Shown piece by piece: positions 8,401-14,389 of a stretch of 16,418 bases of DNA (the stretch's first letter is position 1; each line of letters opens with the position of its first letter). The translations under genes were made by a program, and so were the position numbers. The DNA is from an uncultured Clostridia bacterium (lineage in GTDB: Bacteria; Bacillota; Clostridia; UBA1381), in the NCBI GenBank assembly GCA_944391255.1, contig CALXSW010000016.1, positions 1 to 16,418 of the forward strand, read 5' to 3'. The notes under the pieces are model-generated. The model did no database searches, was not told the DNA's origin, and worked only from the letters and a program-made list of their open reading frames with translations.

Positions 8401-9222
8401 GTACATATATCTTCCGACACGCGCGAGGTCGTATCTCTTAGGATCGAACAGCATGTTTGTTATAAGCGACTCGGCGTTTTCCACGTTCAGAGGTTCACCC
8501 GGACGAAGCTTTTTATATATTTCAAGAAGCGCCTCATCTCTCGATGTAGACGGATCCTTTTCAAGAGTTGAAGTGATCTTCGGGTCATCGCCGAACATAT
8601 CGATGATCTGTCCGTTAGACTGCAGTCCCATAGCTCTTAAAAGGACTGTAACAGGAAGCTTTCTCGTTCTGTCAAGACGTACTGAGAATACATCGTTAGA
8701 ATCTGTTTCGTATTCGAGCCATGCGCCTCTGTACGGGATAACGGTTGACTTGTACAGCGGCTTACCGTTCTTATCTCTTTCAAATTCGTAGTAGATACCA
8801 GGTGAACGTACAAGCTGGCTGACGATAACTCGCTCAGCACCATTTATGATAAATGTGCCCTGCTCAGTCATAAGCGGGAAATCACCCATAAATATTTCCT
8901 GCTCCTTGATCTCACCTGTTTCATTATTGATAAGTCTTACGCTTACCTTAAGCGGTGCCGCATACTTTGCGTCACGTTCCTTACACTCCTCAACCGAGTA
9001 CTTTGGATTGTAATCGATATGGTAATCATAGAATTCAAGCGAAAGCTTTTCAGCATGGTCTTTTATTGGAGAAATATCAGAAAATACTTCTTTTAATCCC
9101 TCCTCAAGGAACCATCTGTACGAATCCTTCTGGATCTCAATCAGATTTGGCATGTCCAAAGCTTCTTTTATTGTCGCATAGCTGAGTCGTATATTTTTTC
9201 CGGCCTTCTGTGCGTGTAACAT
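5422..9222 (-). CDS. rpoB: DNA-directed RNA polymerase subunit beta
   Basis: This is the beta subunit of RNA polymerase, 1266 residues and full length. The ATG at 9222 has an 8-base Shine-Dalgarno match GAGGTGAT (9230-9237). Conserved segments include the N-terminal lobe ([20 protein letters not shown]), the rifampicin region ([20 protein letters not shown], then [20 protein letters not shown]), the active-centre region ([14 protein letters not shown]) and the C-terminal clamp segment ([20 protein letters not shown]). In the rifampicin region D493, H503 and S508 (E. coli D516, H526, S531) are wild type. R502 occupies the E. coli T525 position, where Firmicutes usually have Thr. The last 76 residues (1191-1266) form an acidic tail with 34 Asp/Glu and no Lys/Arg; Bacillus RpoB is about 70 residues shorter. 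rpoB is the first gene of its transcript; the usual upstream rplJ/rplL are absent, and a divergent DnaD-like gene lies there instead. Confidence 0.98.
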   Translation of the reverse strand: [1266 protein letters not shown]

Positions 9223-9259
9223 TTAGATAATCACCTCATCATTAATCTCTGTGTGTGAA

Positions 9260-9337
9260 GCCCTGAAAATTGTCATTTTCCGGCGGTTTAATGCCGTTTT
9301 TGCGTTTTTTACAAATTATACCTGTCAATTTCAGGGC
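9260..9337 (-). promoter_or_regulatory. Foldable leader RNA of rpoB
   Basis: The ~125-base rpoB leader contains complementary arms at 9326-9337 (GCCCTGAAATTG on the transcript) and 9260-9272 (CAATTTTCAGGGC): 12 bp with one bulge, enclosing 53 bases. The 5' arm begins roughly 11 bases after the predicted transcription start. Inside is a smaller hairpin CGGC/GCCG (9281-9284 and 9293-9296, 8-base loop). The structure ends about 22 bases before the Shine-Dalgarno sequence and does not itself cover it. No known riboswitch consensus or ribosomal-protein L10 binding leader was recognised. A cis-acting element that stabilises the message or controls rpoB translation is inference. Confidence 0.6.
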
Positions 9338-9354
9338 AAACTTCTGATTATATA

Positions 9355-9383
9355 ATCATATCACAAATACAGCTTTTTGTCAA
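9355..9383 (-). promoter_or_regulatory. Promoter of the rpoBC unit
   Basis: On the minus strand there is a perfect -35 TTGACA at 9378-9383, a 17-base spacer, and -10 TATGAT at 9355-9360. Transcription should begin near 9348. This is the only strong promoter seen upstream of rpoB and it explains how rpoBC is transcribed without rplJL. Confidence 0.82.
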
Positions 9384-9385
9384 CC

Positions 9386-9420
9386 TGTTTTTTTGAAAAA
9401 TTTTCTTTATTTTTTCTTTT
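9386..9420 (-). promoter_or_regulatory. A-rich UP-like element upstream of the rpoB promoter
   Basis: Directly upstream of the rpoB -35 the minus strand has phased A tracts (CAAAAAAAC next to the -35, then AAAATTTTTC, then AAAAGAAAAAATAAAG). That placement fits binding of the RNA polymerase alpha C-terminal domains, as at strong rRNA and ribosomal-protein promoters. The A/T bias is seen in the sequence; the function is inference. Confidence 0.5.
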
Positions 9421-9428
9421 GATCATGT

Positions 9429-9502
9429 CTGTTTATAAATACTTCTTTTTCTTTTTGATGTTGACACAACAGAGTCATTGTGATAAAATAGTTTATAAAC
9501 AG
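9429..9502. repeat. 11-bp inverted repeat bracketing the DnaD-gene promoter
   Basis: CTGTTTATAAA at 9429-9439 and its exact reverse complement TTTATAAACAG at 9492-9502 flank the promoter at 9461-9489. Each copy contains the palindrome TTTATAAA, and the second is a full 10-bp palindrome GTTTATAAAC (9491-9500) just after the -10. The arrangement suggests two operator sites for one regulator with possible looping. No regulator is identified, and AT-rich chance similarity is not excluded. Confidence 0.45.
9461..9489 (+). promoter_or_regulatory. Promoter of the DnaD-like gene
   Basis: There is a perfect TTGACA at 9461-9466, a 17-base spacer, and TAAAAT at 9484-9489. Transcription would start near 9496, leaving a leader of only ~24 bases with GGGAGG at 9507-9512, 7 bases before the ATG at 9520. 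It is divergent from the rpoB promoter; the two -35 boxes are about 78 bases apart. Confidence 0.8.
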
Positions 9503-9519
9503 AACAGGGAGGTAATAAA

Positions 9520-10461
9520 ATGCCTGAATTCAGATTTAACATGGATTTTGTGCCCATATCAAAAGATTTTATAGAAAACGTGATGCCTAAGTCAAACGCG
9601 GCTTACGTCACGATATATATATACATGGTGTATCTCGCGTCCACCAATCAGAACAAATCTACAGCCGATATCGCTAAAAAGCTCGGACTTATAGAATCGG
9701 ACGTGGTAAATGCCATAAGATACTGGACGGACAAGAAAATGATATCCGGCTCCGACTCATCTGTATTTATAAAGAAATCGCCTGACGAGGAGGTTTCTGC
9801 GGTTGAGATGAAAAAATCATTTGATGATATCGCCGAAATAATCGACGGAAACAAAATGCTTTCAGATCTCTGCATGATAGCTCAGGAAATACTCGGAAAG
9901 TCGCTTAATAATAAGGAGATAGAAACATTGTACTGGTTCTATGACCAGCTCGGCCTTTCTCCGGAAGTCATAACTATGCTTCTTGAATACTGCGTTTCCA
10001 TGGAGAAGCACAATATAAATTATATAGAAAAAGTCGCTATAACATGGAGTGAGAAAAATATCACAACAATTGATGAGGCAAACGCTTATATAACAAAGAA
10101 ATCGGAGAATAACGAGTTTATAACATCACTCGTTCAGCTGTTCGGCATATCCGACAGAAAGCTCTCAAACACTGAAACGAAATTCCTTGAGTCATGGCGC
10201 GATGAGCTTGATATGAGCGCCGATATGGTGGCTCTCGCATACGAGTATTGTATCACAAACACATCAAAGCTTTCATTCCCTTATATAAACCAGATACTCA
10301 AACGCTGGGCTGAACAGGGGATACGCACAATACCGGATGCAGAGGCTGACCACGAAAGCCATAAGCGAAAAAATAATCAGTCACAGCCGTCTGATATGAT
10401 GACCTCAACAAGCGATATAAGCGAGATCGAAAAGCAATTCATGAATTCATACGACCTATAA
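9520..10461 (+). CDS. DnaD-family replication initiation/primosome protein
   Basis: This 313-residue protein has the usual architecture of clostridial DnaD-like proteins. Residues ~1-80 form a winged-helix-like region (NKSTADIAKKLGLIESDVVN resembles the helix-turn-helix). Two DnaD C-terminal domains (DDBH2/DnaB_2) follow, at about 113-192 and 199-277. Each carries the family's DNA-contact signature: Y168-IEKV-AIT-W176 (YxxxVxxxW) followed by NITTIDEA, and Y255-INQI-LKR-W263 (YxxxIxxxW) followed by GIRTIPDA. DnaD proteins bind DNA and help DnaA or PriA load the replicative helicase. After residue ~277 comes a polar, probably disordered tail ending EKQFMNSYDL. In many Clostridia a dnaC-like helicase-loader gene follows; here it is absent and a terminator follows at once. 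I therefore give no dnaD symbol, since it could be the chromosomal primosome protein or a paralogue. The family call is strong. Confidence 0.9.
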   Translation: MPEFRFNMDFVPISKDFIENVMPKSNAAYVTIYIYMVYLASTNQNKSTADIAKKLGLIESDVVNAIRYWTDKKMISGSDSSVFIKKSPDEEVSAVEMKKSFDDIAEIIDGNKMLSDLCMIAQEILGKSLNNKEIETLYWFYDQLGLSPEVITMLLEYCVSMEKHNINYIEKVAITWSEKNITTIDEANAYITKKSENNEFITSLVQLFGISDRKLSNTETKFLESWRDELDMSADMVALAYEYCITNTSKLSFPYINQILKRWAEQGIRTIPDAEADHESHKRKNNQSQPSDMMTSTSDISEIEKQFMNSYDL

Positions 10462-10464
10462 TGC

Positions 10465-10502
10465 GAAAATGCTCATAGTCCATATGGACTATGAGCATTT
10501 TC
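10465..10502. terminator. Bidirectional terminator, perfect 38-bp palindrome
   Basis: The perfect inverted repeat is centred at 10483/10484 (central CATATG), with each 19-base arm reading GAAAATGCTCATAGTCCAT. It lies 4 bases after the DnaD-gene stop and 10 bases before the convergent nucleotidase stop. The AAAA/TTTT ends of the arms serve as A and U tracts on both strands, with extra T residues (AAATTATTTTT) on the plus side. It ends both convergent genes. Confidence 0.9.
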
Positions 10503-10511
10503 AAATTATTT

Positions 10512-12713
10512 TTATTCTGCCTCGCTGTATCTCATAAGAATTGACGCAAGCTCTGCGCGCGTTGTTTTTCCGGTTGGGTTTATTGTTCCGTCTCCGTTTC
10601 CATTTATTAATTCGTTTCCGTTTGCCCACTCCACAGCCTCATACGCGTAATCACTTATATTCTCACAGTCCGCAAACGCGCTTAAATTTCCGTTTAGGCT
10701 TATATCTCTGCCTGTCAAAATAGCGTATCTATACAGAATTAACGCAAGCTGTTCACGAGTTACAGCGTCGTCAGGCGCAAACACTGTATCGCTGTACCCA
10801 TTTACGATACCGTTTTCCGATGCCCAGTCTACCGCTAACGCGTAATACGCATTCTCGTCTACGTCACTAAATCTCGAACTTTTACTTCCGGCGCTGCCCT
10901 CGGTCATTCTGTAAAGAACAGTTACCGCCATAGCCCTTGTCACCTCTGAGTACGGCGAAAATTGATCGTCATTTATACCCTGCATTATGCCGTTTTGAGA
11001 CGCGTACAAAACCGCGTCAAAGAACCAATCAGTTTCTACCACATCATCAAACGACACATTCTCCTCCGGCTTGCTTGAAACTATTTTTATTCTTCCCTCA
11101 CCGTATGGATCGCCGTAAACTGAATCAGCGCTCACATTGCCGTTAAGATTTTCTGTTATATATTTTATTATCACCTGATTGTCGATAGCGACCGATTCAA
11201 GAAGCTTATCCGCTCCCTTAAACATATTAAACCCGTCGCCTAAATCAAGCAGCATATAGTTATGTCCCGCAAGAGTATATTTTTTGTTATAGTCTATCTC
11301 TTCGCCGCCTATCCTTATATTGCGCACTCTTCTCTCGCCATCACCTATCGATTGAAATCCCCCGCTCTCGTCAGACTCACACGGCGATTCAATATAATTA
11401 TGTATCTCGTAGCTCAAACCTGACACCTGGAGAAATCCTCCGAGCTCCTCCGGATTTGACGCCGACGCCCATTCAAGCGCGTCCGCTATCTGCTGTCCTG
11501 TCACTTCTATCATGCATGCCTCGTTGCCGAAAGGATGGACCGCTATAATATCTCCATAAGTTATCTCACCCATATCGATATCCGCTCTGATCCCGCCTCC
11601 GTTTACAAAAGCTATATCAGCGCCTGTTATTGCTCTGTACGCGTCAGCGCAAAGATCTCCGAGATTTGTTTCTCTGTTTCTTATTATTCTTTCACCAGAC
11701 TGAGGATCTGTTGTAGTCAGTTTCACATCGCTTGACGCTACGACCTCATTCTTTATATCCTCGATTTCAGCGGCTATACCGTCGATAAACTCTTTTGTCT
11801 TATTATCCTCAGCTGTGTTTTCATCTATTTTTATAAGCTGCGCTGAAATACCGCCTTCCGCGTCTATCGTCATACATCCTATATTTTCAAGCTTTGTTCC
11901 TGTCTGAGCGACCGGTATTTCTTCCCCGTTTTCATTTTTGACAGACGCGGTGTACGCTTCATGTGAATGACCGTCTATAAAAGCGTCTATCCCTGTAGTG
12001 TTTGCGATAACATCAGAAGATGTCCACGGCTCCGACTCCTCGTCCGTTCCAAGATGTCCGACAGCTATAACATAATCAACATCCTTTTCCCTCGCGCTGT
12101 CTACCGCCGACTGAACTGTTTCATATAATATTTCACCTGTTTTATCATTTGAAAAATCGTATATCCACTCTCCGTCCTCATTTTTTAAATTTGCCGGATT
12201 TGATTTTGTCAGCGTTTCGGGAGTTGAAATTCCTACAACAGACACTTTCTTTCCCTCAGCCTCGTATATCTTATACGGCTCAAGCACCGGCGCGCCTGAT
12301 ACTATATCTCTGAAATTGCATGAAATATAGTCACAGTCAGCAAGCTTGGGAACATCGTCACTTCCTTTCACTATCTCAAAAAACCTGTCTATTCCATAGT
12401 CAAATTCATGATTACCCGGAACGGCGGCGTCATATCCCATATAATTCATTATATCCACCATATATCCGCCATCGGATATTGTTCCTATGATATCGCCCTG
12501 TATATTGTCACCGGCATCAATGAGCAGATCTTTATCACCTATTATTGACGCGGCGCGCGCGTAATTTTCATAAGCGCAGTGAACGTCGTTCGTAAAATAT
12601 ATTTTTATGATACCGTCGCTTTCATGATCCGTCGCGAGCGCGCATGTAAACGAGCTTAACACGACCGCTCCCATTGCGGTTATTGAAATAAATCGTTTTG
12701 ATATGCTGTTCAT
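10512..12713 (-). CDS. Cell-surface 5'-nucleotidase/2',3'-cyclic phosphodiesterase with three SLH domains
   Basis: This 733-residue exported nucleotidase of the UshA/CpdB/YfkN superfamily should dephosphorylate extracellular nucleotides to nucleosides. Residues 1-27 are a signal peptide (cut after TCALA). The metallophosphatase domain (~35-290) has all metal motifs: D43 and H45 (NDVH), D66-AGDNIQGD with D69, G100-N101-H102-E103, H220 (VGH), and H249/H251 (GHSH). The 5'-nucleotidase C-terminal domain (~325-520) carries NLGDLCADAYR and NGGGIRADID, which shape the nucleotide-binding site. Three SLH repeats follow at about 554-604, 615-664 and 679-730, each with a final R-containing motif (VTRAMA, VTREQL, TTRAEL). 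SLH domains bind secondary cell wall polymer, so the enzyme is displayed on the outer surface. The start has AAGGAG at 12722-12727, 8 bases upstream. No metal ligand is missing. The exact substrate (5' versus 2',3'-cyclic nucleotides) cannot be read from sequence, and the gene is divergent from the MBOAT operon. Confidence 0.95.
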   Translation of the reverse strand: MNSISKRFISITAMGAVVLSSFTCALATDHESDGIIKIYFTNDVHCAYENYARAASIIGDKDLLIDAGDNIQGDIIGTISDGGYMVDIMNYMGYDAAVPGNHEFDYGIDRFFEIVKGSDDVPKLADCDYISCNFRDIVSGAPVLEPYKIYEAEGKKVSVVGISTPETLTKSNPANLKNEDGEWIYDFSNDKTGEILYETVQSAVDSAREKDVDYVIAVGHLGTDEESEPWTSSDVIANTTGIDAFIDGHSHEAYTASVKNENGEEIPVAQTGTKLENIGCMTIDAEGGISAQLIKIDENTAEDNKTKEFIDGIAAEIEDIKNEVVASSDVKLTTTDPQSGERIIRNRETNLGDLCADAYRAITGADIAFVNGGGIRADIDMGEITYGDIIAVHPFGNEACMIEVTGQQIADALEWASASNPEELGGFLQVSGLSYEIHNYIESPCESDESGGFQSIGDGERRVRNIRIGGEEIDYNKKYTLAGHNYMLLDLGDGFNMFKGADKLLESVAIDNQVIIKYITENLNGNVSADSVYGDPYGEGRIKIVSSKPEENVSFDDVVETDWFFDAVLYASQNGIMQGINDDQFSPYSEVTRAMAVTVLYRMTEGSAGSKSSRFSDVDENAYYALAVDWASENGIVNGYSDTVFAPDDAVTREQLALILYRYAILTGRDISLNGNLSAFADCENISDYAYEAVEWANGNELINGNGDGTINPTGKTTRAELASILMRYSEAE

Positions 12714-12738
12714 ATTCTGATCTCCTTATCCTGAATTG

Positions 12739-12766
12739 TATATATATAATATCACATATTTGTAAA
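12739..12766 (-). promoter_or_regulatory. Possible promoter of the SLH nucleotidase gene
   Basis: On the minus strand TTTACA at 12761-12766 is followed after 16 bases by TATATA at 12739-12744, just upstream of the ribosome binding site. The alternating TA tract (12738-12750) makes the exact -10 uncertain. The leader would be short, about 20 bases. Confidence 0.4.
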
Positions 12767-12906
12767 GTTTAAAAGATATAAAAATGAAATATTAACAAAA
12801 ATATACGTTTATTTCTGAAAGATTTTAACGAATTATTTCCGAGGTGTAAATATAACCTAAACAATTATTTTTTTATCGCGCTTTTTCGTGGTTTTTTTAT
12901 CTTTCC

Positions 12907-12930
12907 ATTCGATTGACATTATTGTCGAAT
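12907..12930. promoter_or_regulatory. Candidate operator over the MBOAT promoter -35
   Basis: The perfect inverted repeat ATTCGA-N12-TCGAAT (12907-12912 and 12925-12930) has the -35 hexamer inside it. A second, nested repeat GACA-N4-TGTC (12915-12926) overlaps the -35. A repressor bound here would block RNA polymerase. No regulator gene is in the window. Confidence 0.5.
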
Positions 12931-12941
12931 ATTGCTATAAT
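12913..12941 (+). promoter_or_regulatory. Consensus sigma-A promoter of the MBOAT operon
   Basis: TTGACA (12913-12918), exactly 17 bases, then TATAAT (12936-12941): a full consensus match. Start of transcription is near 12948, with a leader of about 37 bases. The rest of the 271-base divergent gap (about 12770-12900) is AT-rich, with no gene or further convincing site. Confidence 0.88.
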
Positions 12942-12984
12942 ATTCTGTGATTTATATTATTAGTTTTTGGGGGTGTGATCAAAA

Positions 12985-14367
12985 TTGGTTTTTTCAAGCA
13001 TAATATTTTTATTTTACTTTCTTGCGCCGCTGCTTTTTATATATTATATAGTACCTAAAAAATATAAAAACATAATTCTTTTTATAGCGAGCATAATATT
13101 CTACGCATGGGGAGAACCTAAGTACGTTTTTCTTATGCTTTTCTCTGCCGCTTTCAACTACCGGTGCGGCATATGGATAGGCACGGCATATAGAAAAAAA
13201 GCCGCTCTCGCAATAAATATATTTATCAATATAGGCTTACTCGTATTTTTCAAATACACAAACTTTATATTATCGACAGCCGGATATCTGACAAAATCAG
13301 AAATACCTCAGCTTAACATTCTTCTGCCTATAGGTATATCATTCTATACATTCCAGGCTCTGTCTTATACGATAGACGTCTACCGCGGAAAAACAGCGGT
13401 TCAGAAAAGCTTTCTGAATTTCGGACTGTATCTTTCACTTTTCCCGCAGCTCATAGCCGGACCTATCGTAAGATACAACGACGTGGCATCTCAGCTCCGC
13501 AGAAGAATTATATCGTATTCCGGAATAGTAAGCGGTTTTACAAGATTTTCAGCCGGACTGTGCAAAAAGGTGCTTATCGCTAACGCTGTAGGAAAAATAT
13601 GGACAATGGTAAGCGGCTTTGATATTGCGTCACTTCCGATGTCTTTGGCATGGCTCGGAATAATATCGTATACGATACAGATATATTTCGACTTCTCAGG
13701 ATATTCCGATATGGCGATAGGATTAGGCAAAATGCTCGGCTTTGATTTTCTTGAAAACTTCAACTATCCGTATAAATCAAAAAGCATAACGGAATTCTGG
13801 CGCCGCTGGCATATGAGTCTTAGCTCATGGTTTAAGGAATATGTGTATATCCCGCTCGGCGGAAACAGAGTTTCAAAGTTCAGATCATATCTAAATATTC
13901 TCATAGTATGGATGCTGACAGGACTTTGGCACGGAGCAAGCTGGAATTTCGTATTATGGGGACTCTATTTCGCGGCACTGCTCATAATCGAAAAGCTGTT
14001 CCTGAAAAAATTTCTTGAAAGATCAAGGGTGATCTCACATATATACGCGCTGTTCTTTATAATCCTCGGATGGGCTATATTTGCTGTAGAGGATATAAAC
14101 AGCGTGGGACTTTTTATAAAAGCGATGTTCTCATTCGGAAATATAGGCGCTGACAGCGTTGATTTTCTTTATACACTGTCGTCATATGCTTTGCTTATTA
14201 TAGCCGCGGCTGTTATATCGACCGGACTTCCTAAAAAGATCTATGACAGGATCATACCGGAAAAGCTCAGCTTTTTAAAATATATATGCGCGGTGATCGG
14301 GTTCATCATATGTGTCGCCTATCTTGTCGACGATACCTTCAACCCGTTCTTGTATTTCAGGTTCTGA
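12985..14367 (+). CDS. MBOAT-family membrane O-acyltransferase (AlgI/PatA/DltB type)
   Basis: This 460-residue polytopic membrane protein should move acyl (usually acetyl) groups from a cytoplasmic donor to an extracytoplasmic acceptor or partner. It starts with TTG at 12985: the family begins MVFSS, GGGGGTG at 12969-12975 lies 9 bases upstream, and no ATG precedes it in frame. Recognisable segments are MVFSSIIFLFYFLAPLLFIY (first membrane helix), FYAWGEPKYV (39-48), LPIGISFYTFQALSYTIDVY (114-133), LFPQLIAGPIVRY (152-164), FDFSGYSDMAIGLG (235-248), the FWRRWHMSLSSWFKEYVYIP block (271-290) with H276, and GLWHGASW (313-320) with H316, the invariant catalytic histidine of AlgI/DltB enzymes. Length matches the family. 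It is 22 bases upstream of a secreted SGNH/DHHW-type protein, the normal partner type, so the pair should O-acylate a surface polysaccharide. Which polymer is unknown. Confidence 0.96.
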   Translation: MVFSSIIFLFYFLAPLLFIYYIVPKKYKNIILFIASIIFYAWGEPKYVFLMLFSAAFNYRCGIWIGTAYRKKAALAINIFINIGLLVFFKYTNFILSTAGYLTKSEIPQLNILLPIGISFYTFQALSYTIDVYRGKTAVQKSFLNFGLYLSLFPQLIAGPIVRYNDVASQLRRRIISYSGIVSGFTRFSAGLCKKVLIANAVGKIWTMVSGFDIASLPMSLAWLGIISYTIQIYFDFSGYSDMAIGLGKMLGFDFLENFNYPYKSKSITEFWRRWHMSLSSWFKEYVYIPLGGNRVSKFRSYLNILIVWMLTGLWHGASWNFVLWGLYFAALLIIEKLFLKKFLERSRVISHIYALFFIILGWAIFAVEDINSVGLFIKAMFSFGNIGADSVDFLYTLSSYALLIIAAAVISTGLPKKIYDRIIPEKLSFLKYICAVIGFIICVAYLVDDTFNPFLYFRF

Positions 14368-14389
14368 CAGATATTGACGGAGGTATGAT

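Noticed and set aside
1554..9185. Many open frames of 60-130 codons on the plus strand and other frames inside rpoC and rpoB
   Set aside because: They lie opposite highly conserved coding sequence, lack ribosome binding sites and resemble no protein family; they are shadows of the real genes.
9315..9328. TTGACA followed by TATAAT on the minus strand in the rpoB leader as a second promoter
   Set aside because: The two hexamers are only 2 bases apart; a usable spacer is about 16-18. The TATAAT has no acceptable -35 at the right distance.
9384..9460. T-rich stretch upstream of the DnaD gene as a terminator or small RNA
   Set aside because: No GC-rich stem precedes the T tracts; the stretch is better explained as an A-rich upstream element of the rpoB promoter on the other strand.
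12792..12830. TTAACA and TTAACG 33 bases apart as PhoP-type direct repeats controlling the nucleotidase
   Set aside because: The intermediate 11-base positions do not match, and the repeats face the MBOAT gene and not the nucleotidase. In AT-rich DNA two such hexamers are likely by chance.
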